Shown: positions 35,851 to 49,150, counted from the first letter of the stretch. The stretch: 64,000 nt of DNA from Acridotheres tristis (GCA_037013685.1 CM072898.1:992001-1056000); one strand, 5' to 3'. The notes: a model not told the origin generated them from the letters alone. Made by a program: numbers and translations.

Positions 35851-37413
35851 GAGGGAAGAGAGCACTGACCAATTGCAGCAGGGACATGAACACAACCAGG
35901 ATGCACAGAACAGTGTTAATCACCAGGCTACCATTCAGGAACAAACCCAAGCTTAGTAACAATATTGACTATCAGGAGAATAAAATGGAAGAAAAATTGT
36001 ATTTTGCATATTACTGAAAAAAATCAGTAATTTCAGTTTTTCATCAATGAAAGCTGTTTTATTTAAAAAAAAAAAAAATCAAGTATATAAATATTCCCAG
36101 CACATCCCACGTGTAAAAAGTCTCAGTAATGCACTACATAATTTTCATTTAGGTCTAAAGTAGCAGAACAGATGGGGTCCCAGTAGTCAAAAGTAAGCAC
36201 GTTATGATTATTGGCAGCTATTAAACTTCTGCTAATAAATGACATTATGAAGTAATATGTTGTGCCTAACATTGTAAAAGTTTGTGATGATAGTTTAAAA
36301 GGAAAAAATATTGAAAAATCATAACATGAAGAACAGCAAAAAGGAACAGAATGATGTAACATTTCAGCAAAAGGAATTCTGAGTCTTTTTTAAAATTAGA
36401 AAGTTGTCATTTATTTTTGCTTTAAAAAATACTCAGCATAAGCCAAAGGACACTTTTTAAAAGATCTCAGCCATTTTATATTGGAGTGCACAAAGTGCCT
36501 CAGTATCTTAAAAACAACCCAGTTATCCATCAGACAAACCCGGGCAGTTAATTTGATTTCTGTCTTGCTTTACTTGCCCAGTCATTTGTTGTGTCCTTTA
36601 TTTAACAGTAAGTGCAGGTGTGTGACTCAGAGGGTTCCAGCTGACCATGCCAGGTGATTCAGCTCTGTTCCTTCAGCCTTGGCCTCATGCTCAGCCACAG
36701 AGCTGCTTGGAGATGAGCAATCTGTTGAACCTGATTCAAGCTTTATCAAACATTAGAGATTTTCCTTCCTGCCCTATAGCAGTTTTCTCAAATAAATATT
36801 TATGCTTTTTTTTTTCTTAATAGCCAGGGGTCAGTGCTTATGGCTTAAGTGTTCGTACAATATTTTTATTATTATTTAGTTATTATTTCGGTTCTTAACC
36901 ATTTAATGTGAAAGCTGGTTGGTTTTCACCAAAGGTTTTGCAGATTCATTGTGCTGTTCAGAGGAGCCTACATTGGCATGAACAAAACCAAGCCAAGACC
37001 ACGCAGAGCATGGCAAACACATCAGCTTTGCTGGGCCAGCCCAGCTCTGTGTGCCTGTGTGTCCTCATGCCCAGGGGTGCCAGGGGCTGCCCAGGTGTGT
37101 TATCCTCCAGGATCACCTGCTGGCCAGCCCCAGCCCTGCCAGAGCTGCCAGGACAGGAACAGGATGAGGTATTCCCATATTACACCACCAAATCCCATGG
37201 GCAGCCTAAAAAGATCCAGCTTGCTTTTGATCTGAAGAGGAACCAACCCCATTCACGGGGCCTGGCTGCCCTTGGCTGAATGCAAATGGAACTGGAAGCA
37301 GCAGAGCACCATTCCTGCAGGGAGTCTGGGGAGCACAGGCACCAAACTGCGCTTGTGCAGGGCTCCAAAATGCCTAGGCCAGGCCCAAAGTCAGCTGAAC
37401 ATATTCCTTCAGT
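35851..37413. other. Non-coding stretch, no feature recognised
   Basis: A+T-rich to about 36,900 with an A run near 36066, then G+C-richer toward the minisatellite. The 123-codon plus frame at 36908-37279 overlaps another plus frame and has no recognisable domain. Confidence 0.5.
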
Positions 37414-37806
37414 AAAACTATGCTCACCAGGCTCAGCAAAGCTCTGCTCATCAGGGCTCAGTAAAGCTCTGCTCACCAGGGTTTAACAAAGCTCTGCTCA
37501 CCAGCCTCAGTAAAGCTCTGCTCACCAGGGTTTAACAAAGCTCTGCTCACCAGGGTTTAACAAAGCTCTGCTCACCAGGCTCAGTAAAGCTCTGCTCACC
37601 AGGCTCAGCAAAGCTCTGCTCACCAGGGTTTAACAAAGCTCTGCTCACCAGCCTCAGTAAAGCTCTGCTCACCAGGCTCAGCAAAGCTCTGCTCACCAGG
37701 CTCAGCAAAGCTCTGCTCACCAGGGTTTAACAAAGCTCTGCTCACCAGGCTCAGCAAAGCTCTGCTCACCAGGGTTTAACAAAGCTCTGCTCAGCAGGCT
37801 CAGTAA
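37414..37806. repeat. Minisatellite of two interspersed unit types (24 and 25 bp)
   Basis: About 16 units share AAAGCTCTGCTCACCAG. Type A (24 bp) ends in GCTCAGC, GCTCAGT or CCTCAGT; type B (25 bp) ends in GGTTTAAC. Read left to right the order is A, A-like (25 bp), B, A, B, B, A, A, B, A, A, A, B, A, B, A, after which a degenerate unit follows from 37804. The unit bodies are nearly identical while the two tails are sharply distinct, which points to ongoing homogenisation of the body and shuffling of two tail variants. Confidence 0.95.
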
Positions 37807-40800
37807 AGCTGTAACTCTGCCAGGGCTCAGGACTCGTTCCTCGACTGCTGGACTCAACAGAAGCAAGGCCAAGGGCAGGGGACCTTGACTTCATTAAGAC
37901 TCCCAGTCAATTTTAAAAGATACTCCCAAGGTTCTTCTGCAGCCTCGTGGAGCCTCTGTCCAAACAGGTATTAGTCACTAAATCAGGCTGGCAGCTGCAC
38001 ACCCTTTGCAACAAGCCCTGCTCTTCCAAAGGAATGGTACAGCAATTTCTTACAGGCTATTCACTCCTGCTTTTAGCTCCTGCTGCAAGAAGACAAGCCA
38101 TGAACAAAATTAGTTAATTGAAGTAATGGAATGTTGATATAATTTTGCAATATTTTTATCTCTATGGAAAACACCTTGTAAAAAACTATATCGCATACCT
38201 TCCTCTTCCTTCCCACTTACCAGTGAGAATGATAAATAATCTGGAAATATAAGAACTCCAAACAGCATGATGAGTGATCCCAGACCCATTTCAGAGTCTG
38301 GTGTAATCTAAACCATGCTGCATCAAATTGGATCATCTAGAAATTATGGAATAAGTCCCAGAAACTCTAGATAATGGTTGAAATTCTGTTTGCAATAGCA
38401 CTGGAATGTTTTATTCTATGTCATGAAGTAAACAAAAACACACACCAAAAAAATACAAGCAACAAATCTAATTTAAGGAACAACTGGTTTTTATTCTTGG
38501 TTATGCGAAGGAAAGGAAACAATAAAGAAAGACATTTTTCCTTAAATTAAGCCTTTTAGTCTTGTGCTATCCATCATCCTGGAAAATGTCACTGTCAGAC
38601 ACACATGACACTTCAAGAGCAGAGAAGGAAGTTGGCTGATGAGGTTTAATGATCAATATATTGAAAATTAAGTAAATCCTTCCCATGAAGACAAATGGAA
38701 AGCAAGGGAACAAATGGAATATTGTAGTCTAAGACTTGGAATCCAAAGTGAGCCCAAGCAGCATCAGACAATCTTATACGAATAAGGAATTAATTCCCAA
38801 ACCCTCTATAGACTGGATCAGGACCTGATTTACGTCTATGCTAAACCCATGGTTTTCTCTAGCATGGTACAGGATTCATTTCAGACTTCATTTCTCCTGG
38901 TAAGATATTTCTTGGCACCGTGTGAGCACAGATAATACTCTTTATATGTCCTTAATATATAAAATACCCTTCTCCTCAGTCTACATGCCCACTTATAAAT
39001 TTGATCTCTTTTATGTTCCTCACGAAAGGCTGCCTCTTCCCAGGGCAGCCCAGCTGAGCTGCAGCTTACAAGTGTATTTATTGAAAGGAGTACAGCAATA
39101 ACAACTGTTCTTTTGTCTCTGTGAGAAAAGGCTGCCTAGAGCCAATTATCGTTTATCACTCCACATACACATTTTATGATCTTTGTGCTAAACCAGAAAA
39201 TAGTGTAAGAAGAAGGAGCCAATTTAATATCTTCAAGTTCAATCACATCAAAAAGGATCCCTTAACTTGCATTGTATGTCATTCAGTGTAATTGTCAGAT
39301 TTTATTAATTTTGCATGCTAAGCTGGAAACATTAGGCACAGGTTTCTTCTTGGGAGAGCAGCAAAGCTAAAAACAGCACAGGCACCAGAGGAAACTGTGT
39401 TTGTAATTGCACTGTTTCCTAGTTGGACTTTGTCAGCTCGACTTGGGTGGCAGCATGACATGGAGAGAAAGAGCTCGCTTTGATTTGGAAAAGGTTGTTT
39501 GCAGGTGTCAAAACAAAGTCTACCAGGAAACCAAGGGAAAAATTAAATGCTGTGAGCCATTATTGCAGGTGTGCTCCGCTGAAAATTACCATCCTCTTGT
39601 TTTTGCCTCAGTAAATACATTGTGCAGTCAAGGCCAAACGTAGCTTGGAAGAAATTTAAAATACTGTAAGCTTACAGTGAAGCTCAATTTTATATTTCTT
39701 GGTCCAAACACACAGATTAGAAATTACTCAACCTACTCACTGAAGGCAGGAATACAATGCAGGCTGATAATGAGCAGGCACAGAGGACAGAGCATGCAAG
39801 CAGAGGCGTTTCTGACCCTGCACGGATGTCACCCGCCGCACTCCCAGTCTGTGTGCAGTCCCTGGCAGTCCCTGTGCCCGGGAGGGGACAGCTCTGGTGC
39901 CACACTGGGAGGGCACAGCCAGGGCTGCAGCTGCCCCATGGCTCAGCCCCAGCCGGGAGCCCAAAGCCATGGAGCAGCCCCATGGAGAGCTCTGTCCAGG
40001 GCCAGTGCTCCTCTGCCCCTGGGACTGGCACAGAGCCACTCTGCCACTGCTTTGGCCCACGAGCCACATTGACTGAAGGTGGCAAACAGCAGCTTCCAGG
40101 GTTTCCAGGCATTGGCTGGACAAGGAATTGCTCCCACCACGCCAGAGCCAGGCTTTGGGTTAGGACAGAGACTGCCTGTCCATGAGAGTACACTCTGGTA
40201 CTTACACATGTGACAGCAACACAGATTTCATCTGGGGACTAATAAAGATCTCCAGAAGCTCTTTGGGTGTGTAATCCAGCCTGAAGCAGCAGCCCCTGCA
40301 ACATCGTGGCGCTGGAATTTGGAGTGTTTCATGCAATCACATTCATATTGGTACCAAAATCATGAAATGGTGAATGATGAAATGCCTTCCCTTCTCTCTC
40401 AGAGCCTGACCTTTTGGTAAAAAAGTCCCCATCCAGCAGAGCTTCGGAGTCACCAGAGGAGGGAGGTGAAGTCCTAACGATCGAGGTGACAATGTGAGAA
40501 GTTCTTAAAGAGAATAAGATAACACCACCAGTCACCTGGATACTGAGTGAAGTCGTTTGGAGCAAATAAAACCAATCCAACAACCACTGGAATTTTCTTT
40601 AGAGACGAATATAACCAGAAATGAGGAGAAACAGTGGAGAAGGATCAAAGGGCACGGCATGAGCATCCTTTGTATGAACAAGCATGGGTGTCAATGTTCC
40701 TGCAGCAGAGACATCCTGGAAATGGGGCTCACACCAGAACAGAGATTCATTACTCCTGTGCTGCTGGAAGCCATTCATTCTCAAGGAAAATCTGGGAGCA

Positions 40801-41192
40801 TCCATGATTTTAATGGTAAGTGCCTGGGTCCTTTACAATGTCTTGGCTCTATGAGGTGCCTGTGGAATCTGGAGGAAGAGATGAATTCTACCAAATAAGG
40901 CTGACTGAGAAAATGTCCTTCACGCAAGACAAATTAAAAAACAAAAAACCTGAGCCTGTGTACTCTACACTGCTGTAAAGGGAAGGGAAAAGGCTGGAAG
41001 GAGCTGAAAGTGCTGAGGAAATACTGTGAACGTGTTTCCTGTTTCCAGTGTGTGTCTGTAACCCCAAGTCAATCAGGGCAATATGTGTGCTCTCAGAAAC
41101 AGAAATTATTGCTTTCTCTGGAGTATTATGCTTTGCTTGTACACATTTCTAAGAAGTGGTCCAAATGTAATAATAGTAGTAATAATAATAAA
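37807..41192. other. Non-coding stretch with a moderately G+C-rich patch
   Basis: A+T-rich except 39,800-40,200, which is G+C-rich with overlapping frames on both strands (up to 158 codons) and no recognised domain. A frame at 39407-39643 sits between acceptor-like TTTCCTAG and donor-like GCAG|GTGTG, but the translation is unrecognised. An AATAAA near 40240 followed by TGGCGCTGG near 40307 recalls a retroviral U5/primer-site layout without enough support. Repeat-free DNA at about 39,010-39,360 has the look of a conserved non-coding element. Confidence 0.45.
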
Positions 41193-41290
41193 TTATCTAT
41201 TATCTATTATCTATTATCTATTATCTATTATCTATTATCTATTATCTATTATCTATTATCTATTCTCTATTCTCTATTCTCTATTATCTA
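41193..41290. repeat. Heptamer satellite (TTATCTA)n, 14 copies
   Basis: Fourteen tandem 7-bp units: ten TTATCTA, then three TTCTCTA, then one TTATCTA. The variant units are clustered, showing local spread of one substitution. The array is bordered by (AAT)n on the left and by AT-dinucleotide-rich DNA to about 41360 on the right. Tyr/Leu/Ile-rich frames across it are repeat translations. Confidence 0.97.
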
Positions 41291-41360
41291 TAATATATAT
41301 AATATATAATATATGTAAAATATCGATTATATATAGTGTATGTATTATATATATTATAAA
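41291..41360. repeat. AT-rich low-complexity tail of the heptamer array
   Basis: Dominated by TATATA, ATAATATATAAT and similar words, with few G or C. It is probably a decayed extension of the neighbouring array or an independent (TA)n patch. Confidence 0.8.
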
Positions 41361-42539
41361 TTGTTAATTTAATTCTTTCTCTGGTGGAAGATTGGCTGTG
41401 CCATGGTTAACACATGTTTTGCCCCAGCAAAGCTCAGGAATCACAAGGATTTTATGCTGAGTTGGCTTCCATGACATCTGACTGCGGGTTAGAATTAAAA
41501 CACACACAGAGGCTTCTGTGCATGAAAACCAGGAGAAAGAAATACTGAACACACTGTGCAATCCTTTCTAACAAATATTAAACACAAACACACTTCAGTG
41601 AAATGAAGCAGGAGACCCAAGTGCACAGGTTCAGAGCTGAATTAAGTTTTAAGTCAGGGCAGTCTCCCTGTGTTTGCTTAGCTCAAGGTATTTAATTCAG
41701 CAGAGCACACAGTCACTCTCCTGAGGTATTCACAGCAGCAAATTACTGGAGGTGACTGCGATGCTGGAACTGGGCGAGCTGGTCTGTCCCAGCTGTCCCC
41801 AAACAGGGCTCCATAAAGCCCCAGGGCTGGAATGCCAGTGCCACCCTCCTGCTCTGTGCCACAGCCCTGGCCCAGCCCCAGCAAGCCTGGACCAACAGCT
41901 TCAAGTCAAAGAGCACTTTGTCACCTCATTTGTAATAACAAAAGACAATGGTAAAAGCAAAACAAAACTTCATTTTTGCAGCACATCCGTTTCTCTAACT
42001 AAAAGAAAATCAGAGCAATCAAAGCAGATTAAACAGGGTCGTGCTTTTCTCACCCAGAAAACCCAGGCATGGACATTAACTAAATCAATGCAAAACCCTG
42101 CCACAGCATTATAAAGGCACAGGGTAATTTCTCCATGTTTTGACTAAAAATTTTACCTACTTTTGATATAACAGAGCAAAAATCCAGGTAATCTTCATTA
42201 TAGCCAGGGTTATTTACTTCAAAATATTTTCATATTTTAAAATACATTATTTCCTTATTTAGTGGCTAGCTTTACATCTTATTTTCTATATATCTGTTAA
42301 AGGTTCCCTGCTTTCCAGAGTAATCATTTAGGTGTTGGTGGGTGATCTTTAATTCCTACCTTAGAAAATCCCTCAAACAGTTAATATTGTAGCTGGAAAT
42401 TCCTGTAATAATCTCAATGTGGCATTAGGGTGGCCAAGCTCACCACCACAGTTTATTATTGATGTTATCATACCAATAATCTCAGAAAACATAGCATTTC
42501 TCAGATTACACTTATATTCTGTCACTTCACTATTAAAAC
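41361..42539. other. Non-coding stretch, no feature recognised
   Basis: G+C-richer at 41,740-41,900 and A+T-rich afterwards. No repeat family or gene recognised. Confidence 0.55.
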
Positions 42540-42611
42540 TTTTCTTTATTTTTTTTTCTTTTTTCTTTTTTCTTTTTCCTTTTTTTCTTATTTCTTTTTT
42601 CCTTTTTTTTT
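42540..42611. repeat. T/C-rich low-complexity tract
   Basis: Seventy-two nearly pure pyrimidines (TTTTTTC-type words) broken only by two A. It resembles a decayed poly(T), i.e. a minus-strand poly(A), but no retroposon body was identified beside it. Confidence 0.9.
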
Positions 42612-45600
42612 GTGTGGCATATGGATCAGAAACATTAATTGTACCCCCTATGGAGAGACCCAGAGGTGCCATTTGCCCAGAAAGGTTTTCCTGCCCTGGG
42701 AACAGCTTTTCTTCATGCAGCACAGCAGAGAAAATGATCTACGACCATCAAACCCCAGCTACAACAAGTGGACAACCTGTGGCATATTGAAAAGTGCAGT
42801 TAAAATAGCTTTAAAATTTATAGCTTAATTATAAAAACGCAATTTAAAGCTCACGTGAGGGAAGCAGAGGCAGGCTCTTGGAAGGTGCTTTCAGTTCAGT
42901 GAAATTTACTGCAATTAAGATTGTAGGAATAAGCTATAAAGAAAGTTCAGTAGTGCTTTGAGGCCTACAGTTATGCCCACTGCCTTTACATATATTTTAT
43001 TCCTGGCAAGTGCCATGAGGCTGTAACAGCTGTCTCAGCCTCCTCAGCACTGGGCAGTCACTGGCCCCCAGACATGCTCTGGATCTGAGACTCATTTAGT
43101 AGACTCAGACTTAAAAAAAGCTTAACCCTTATGCTTTAGGGCTTTATACCAAATTCTCCATTAAGCACAACAAAAAAAAGTAATAATTTTTGGAATATCC
43201 ATGCAACTGCACAGGGCAAGCACGAGAGCAGCCAACATCACCATGCAGCACCTCCCTCCCAGCAGGGCTTTTGCCTTTTCACCAGAAAACACTTCTGAAA
43301 ACAGAATAGACCTGGAGTTTTGGGCGCTGTCAGCACATTCCCACCTTCCCACACTGCTCAGGCACGTTTGCAACTGCATAAAACTGCATTTCAAATGGCC
43401 TCACCAGCAGTAAGTATTACAGATGAAATATCAACAACATTTTCTCAAAAGCAATTGAGTGCCTTGGTTTATGGAGTAGAACCTGGTCATTAGTTAGATA
43501 ATCCTCTCTTCACTGAGTGAGGAACTTTATGGAAGTTTAGATGAAACCCAAGATAATCTCTGTTGTTTTGGTCCTGAGGCTTCCTCAGCAGCATTTCAGG
43601 ACACCAATTTTGGTGGAACTGCTCAGAACCACCTTGAAAGGGGCTCAGCAGTAAAAATGATGGGGAGATGCAGGAGCTAAGGAAGGTGAGTCTGCAGTCA
43701 AGGCCTGTACAGAGAGCTAAACATTGAATGCAGGGAAGAAGAACAGGGTAAAAAGCTCCTTATTGTGTTATCTGGTTGTTTCTTTTTTCATAAGTTTTTA
43801 TTTGGTTGCAATTTCAAAAATATAATTAGGAGTCCCCAGGCAAAACTGAAGAGGTGGAATACTAATGGAAATTTTAATCTTCAGCATAAGAAATCAAAAA
43901 CATTTGAATAGTCTACATACACACACATCCATTATTTAACACTTAAGACCAATTCAAATGTAATATTTACTTACCATCCAGTTCTCTGTTGATTTCCACC
44001 TTTAAGTTTTTTTAGCAATTCCATTTCTGTGCCCACCTGTTCCTGTGAGAGACATTATATTGGTAAGTCTCATGTTTGGAGATGTAAGAACAATCATCTG
44101 AAAACTCTGGGGTTGGTCTGTGATAAGTATTGGGCAAGTGGGATGTTTCTGTCCTCAATTTATGTATTTAGGATATGGCCCTTACAAACAAAGTAAAATA
44201 GTCATGGAATGCTCACACAGAAGCTCCTGCTGCCTCAGAGTTATTTCACTTGCCCTATTTATTTCTTTCTTTCCAAGGACTGCTCCAAGATTACTGAAAC
44301 ACCTCAGTACTTTCAGGCTGTGATTGGTCTTGACTGGAACAGATATTTTTCAAAACCAGTGTTAAATATTCTGTGATGTGATAATCCTCTGACTAAACCA
44401 GTGACTCAGAGAGAAGGATTAATTCATGCTATTGTCCCTCACTAGACTTCAGTCACAGGTTTGGTTTTGGAAGATATCCTGATATTACATAACAGCCCAT
44501 GGATAAGAAGGAAGCTCTCCTCTTTAAATGTCACAGCTTGATGTGATTTGGTCTGAACTATACATATGAATATATACACATAATTTGTGTGTATACTTCA
44601 TCTATAAGCCAGAGGTGTTTAAACTGATTGTCCAACAGAAAATCATCAGTTCCTGCCAGGGTAATGCTCCTTGGAGAGCTGAGAAAGTGCCACTGACCAT
44701 TTATCCTTTATTCCAGGTTTAAGAGAAGTGTCAGGGCTGACACTGACACCCATCATAGCGGGGAGGGAAGGAGAGGCAGAGAAGATTAAAAAAAAAAAAA
44801 AAAAGGAAAAATGAAACAGGAAACATGAAGAAGGATAAAAATAGAATAAAGAAAATAAATGGGAGGTGTAACAACTTCACTGCAGGTGTGAATTGCTGTT
44901 CCTCGGTGTTACATCTCAGTAAACAGAATAAATGCTTGGTGGTGTGTGACTGCTTTCCAATCAGTGAGAGCAACGTGCTGTGACTGGTAATGGATCATCC
45001 CTCGGCCTTCCTTTCCATGGGGGAAAAACAATGGCAGTGATTGTGGCAGTGCTGGACTGAGAGCAGGATGGCTGCTCCATGTGTGAGTCAGAAACTCTCT
45101 GATCTCAGGAGTTAAAACCATCACTGCAGTTTAAGCTGGGTTTCACATGTGTTTGATGTATTTGTAAGGACTACTCCAGCCATTATTAACCCTGCCCACC
45201 CCCAGCTCTGCCCTCAGCTTTCCCCACAGCCTCACTGGGGTTGTCACTTCTGCCTTAATAAAATCCTTTAGCAGCAGCAGTGTGCTCCCTGACAAAGCCA
45301 GGCTGGAGAACCACAGCTGAGGTGTCTGCAGGTGCTCTGTGCTCTGAACAAAAACAGATGAAACCTGCACAAGCACTGACATGCTCAAAAAAGCATAATA
45401 TGCACCAACAGAATAAACCAGCAGCTGCAATAACAAAAGTATTGCAGAGGGCTTGATTGCATGGGCCCTGTCCACCACAGATGGGTTTTGTTGACTATTT
45501 TTTTTAGTTCTGGTACTGGCAAATTTACATTTCCTAGTGGAAGGCCACTTCTTTTACTAGGAGGAGCTTCACCATGGCCTTCAATGGTTAATGCCAGCTC

Positions 45601-46823
45601 AGGTTGCCAAAAGGTGACAGGAATTTACAAAAAAAAAGAAAAATCAATTTATGTATTTGATTCCTGCAGGTTTCAGACACTCGAGCAGGGATCAAAGGAG
45701 GCAGATGTAAGTTTTACCTGAATATTAAACAGTTTATGAGCTGTGCCATCCCTTGCTGTGTCTGCCCTGATCAGAAAGTCCTTCACCTCCATTTTTAAAC
45801 CACTGAAGGCAGCAGTTTAATTTCTTCTCTTACAGAAAGAAATTCCAGTTACTGCAGAGTTGAGTGATATTGAATCAATGTCAAGTGCTCAAGTTCTTTC
45901 TCATACATCAGCGTGACAATTGAAAGAAATGGAAATTTTCTTCCTGTGATCTCACCAAATCCTGATCTTGTTTGAGGGCTGCAAGAGCAAATTTTGTGAT
46001 TTTGCTGTTGACATTCAAGTCTTTCCTAGAGACAACATAGCAGAGCTATTGCCCTAATCCTACAGAAAACTTGGCAGTCAGAGATCTGCTGGGGTAGCAG
46101 GGTACTCTTACCTGGTTACCAATATTATCCTGCTCTCCTTTTATGTCTGCCTGTTTTGTTTCTCTGCCTCTGTAAATCAGACACGAGGTACATGGGAGAG
46201 CTAATGCTATTTTTCCATCATGGTAAGTTACTGCCTCAGGTTGCCACCTTAGAGAGCGAAATTGGATGTAAATAATGTCACTTAATGTACCAAATAACAT
46301 TATATGCTGTAAAACCCTCCCTTCACATACTAACTGCCTGCTCTCTTTTATAGGCTAACACTCAGCAATAAAGGCACTGAACATCTGGGCTTCCAATTGC
46401 TCAGTAATCATTTAAATCAAAGAGAAGATCCCCTGAATGCCTCTGTGGGTCAGAGTGGGGAAGAGAAGCCCAAAGCAAAATATCTGTGGCACATACAGAA
46501 GGGCACACTCTGGAAACAGATGATGCCTCTTATTCAACATTTACTAAAGCAGGGGAGGAAGCTGAGCATCCTGATGATTCATGTGGATAAATAACCCGGT
46601 GTGATGCAAAGGTTTGCACATCTTTATTACAATAAAACAGCACCTGGTGCCCTTTCGTTGCCATCTGCACGTTCAAAATAATTTGGGCATCGTTATTGGC
46701 TTGGAAGATAGCCAGGGAGTCAAATTAGTCACTGGGTGAGGGGTGCAGGCAGGAATTGCAAGCAGGTTTTTCAAGTCTGCTAAAAAAACTTTCCCACATC
46801 TTGTCCCAGCTGAGAGCTCACTG
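42612..46823. other. Non-coding stretch with minor low-complexity sites
   Basis: Contains an 8-bp-stem hairpin (TATACACA 44573-44580 with TGTGTATA 44588-44595) and an A17 run at 44788-44804. The 111-codon minus frame at 45143-45478 is hydrophobic in part but resembles no family I know. No transposable element recognised. Confidence 0.5.
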
Positions 46824-47064
46824 GGAGTGGAAGGGAATGGAAAGGAGTGGAAGGGAATGGAAGGGAATGGAAGGGAATGGAAGGCAGTGGAAGGCAGTGG
46901 AAGGCAGTGGAAGGAAAGGAAGGGAATGGAAAGGAGTGGAAGGGAATGGAAGGGAGTGGAAGGGAATGGAAGGAAGTGGAAAGCAATGGAAGGCAATGGA
47001 AGGGAATGGAAGGGAATGGAAGGCAGTGGAAGGCAGTGGAAGGAAAGGAAGGCAGTGGAGGAAG
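46824..47064. repeat. GGAAT/GGAAG-type decamer satellite
   Basis: About 24 tandem decamers of the form GGAATGGAAG with variants GGAGTGGAAG, GGCAGTGGAA and GGAAAGGAAG. A higher-order pattern is visible: the sequence from GGGAATGGAAAGGAGTGG to three GGCAGTGGAA units and GGAAAGGAAGG is followed by a second, similar but rearranged version of about 100 bp. The array is A/G-rich with regularly spaced T. Because ten is not a multiple of three and no stop word arises, several frames on both strands stay open for up to 171 codons; none is a gene. Confidence 0.97.
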
Positions 47065-49072
47065 GCTCCATTTACCTGTGGAGCTTCCTTAAGCTGCTCC
47101 TTGAGGTACCTCTCCCACCCAGACTTCCCACAGAAGGCAGAGGATGCTGCAGTCATCATCTGTCCCTTACAACTCCAGCCTCTGTTGGCAGCACGTGTGT
47201 CCCAAAAAAGTTCTGCACGTCCACACTTCAGATTCCAAGTCATTTCAAGAAGAAATAAATAACAAATACTAAGTAAAGCAATATTTTTTCTGAAGGTTTG
47301 CTACACTTCTGTTCACAGACCTTCATTGTGAAGAGACATTTAAAAGGAAGATAAAGAAATAGCAGCAGATTGAGTGCTGGAAAGGCACTGCTCTAAATGC
47401 TCATGGAATGTTCTCCAATACTTTTATGCTGGGAGCAAGCTGGGTAGAACTGAGGGAATTAAATTTCAAACCAAAGAGCTGCTCATTCTAAACAATTTTT
47501 CTTCAGGAATTGTGAAAGACAAACTTCCTTCTTATAAATGACTTTCAGTCACTTGTGTTTTTCAGGCACTGGTGGTAATCTAATGTGGGGGCTCTTTAGC
47601 ACCTGGAATTCCACCTGTATGGACAGGACAGATGGAATTCAGGCATTTCTGTTCCTCTCCAGCTGTCAGAAGCTGTGAGCATTCAGAGACACAACCTCAG
47701 ACAGACACCCATGGGTGGGGGGACCATTCTGCCCCTCCTCCTTGTCATTGCTGTTCCATGGACTGCACCTTTCAGCAGTTTACAGGATTTTAATCAAGGG
47801 CTAAATGGTGGGAAGAGCCCATGAAATGTTGTTAAAACCAAGATATTTCATTGAATTTACAAATATTTGATCCATTAGATGGAGGAAAAATCAGAAAATG
47901 CACAGAGGAGGGGTGTAGAGTCTGGGATCTGGCAGCTGTGGTGTTCCCCTTTTTCCCTATACATAAGTCAGACAGCTGTGGAGCAGCTCTGACCCTTTCC
48001 CAATCCAGTGCAAGTCAGACATTCACAGACATTACAGGGTCTGTAAAATTGACTTACCTTTTCTTTCCTAAACACTATTTTTCATGAATTACTGCTCCAT
48101 CTGCTTCAAATGCATTGACCTGAAACTCGGAATACAAGTGAGGAGCCCAGAAGCAATGTTTCATGTTCATATAAAAACAGTAGAGTGAGGCTATTTTGGA
48201 ATTTAGAAAACCAAAAATCGTAATTTGGGTTTTCCTTCCAGTGCTCTCCTAGCAATCACTTACATAATAAGAGGGGCATTTTTATATTCCAAATCTAGTT
48301 CTGTAGTTCAAACCTCAGTGCTGCCTTAGCCCCTGAAGTATTTGAACATAAAAGAGACCTAATATGAATATTAGCCTCTCTGAATAAAATATAAACAGCA
48401 TTAGATTTTTTTTTTTTAATTGCTGAAAATCCTATTGAAAAGGGAAGAATGTCTAAGTAGCTGTCTTTCATAATGCAATGTAATTCTAGAAATTTGGAAG
48501 AATCAGAAATAAGCTTCTAGTGAATGTTTTCCTTTATTAATGCAAAAGGTTATTTACAGCAAAAGTAAATAGAAACAGAAGAAGACATAACAACGGAATT
48601 CTTGGATATCCTGGGGATAGTTTGCTTACACTGAATTATTTTAATGCTCCAACAGGAAGCAAGAAAGGAAGGAAGAAAAAGAGAAATGCTTCTTTATTTT
48701 GAAACCATGGCTTCACTGCCCAGATGGAGGATGCAACTGAGCAAACCCACAGCCAGCAGCAGTGTGAGCAGGCTTATTTACTCCAGCTGAGGACTGGGAC
48801 AATAAATAATGCATGGAAAAGTCTTGGATACTGGCGGACTATTCAAATTTCATTGAATTTTTTTTCTTTAGATTTCGAAAAAAAAACCTAAGAGTGGAAA
48901 CAAAAGGGCCACAGTCTTTGTTGCCATCATGTTCTGCACAGGAAACTTGTCTCTCTTCCAGCAGCTCCACAGGAATTACATGGAAAGATGCTCAGATCTC
49001 TGCTCTTCCTTGTTTGTTTCCACGAGCGCAGAGAACGTTGGGGAAATTTGCCAAAGATGGAGTTAAATTTCC
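47065..49072. other. Non-coding stretch, no feature recognised
   Basis: Mostly A+T-rich DNA with short T and A runs (near 48409 and 48878). No repeat family or gene recognised. Confidence 0.55.
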
Positions 49073-49150
49073 TCTTTTTTTTTTTTTTTGTTTGTTTTTT
49101 TGTTGTTGTTGGTTTTTTTGTTGTTTGTTAGTTTTTTGTTTTTTTGTTTT
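49073..49150. repeat. T-rich tract with (GTT)n and (GTTT)n words
   Basis: A run of T, TTG and TTTG words with a single A, following CCTC and ending before CCCCTCTG. It is probably a decayed homopolymer; no retroposon body was recognised nearby. Confidence 0.9.

Noticed and set aside
39407..39643. Internal exon between TTTCCTAG and GCAG|GTGTG
   Set aside because: The donor is weak, the frame continues open past it, and the translation matches nothing I recognise.
40200..40330. Possible LTR 3' end plus primer-binding site (AATAAA near 40240, TGGCGCTGG near 40307)
   Set aside because: The bases after TGGCGC do not continue as a recognisable tRNA-complementary primer site, and no LTR start or target duplication could be located.
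46743..47262. Frames of 168-171 codons on plus and 132-141 on minus as repeat-containing proteins
   Set aside because: All arise from the decamer satellite, which lacks stop words; frames are open in several registers on both strands at once.
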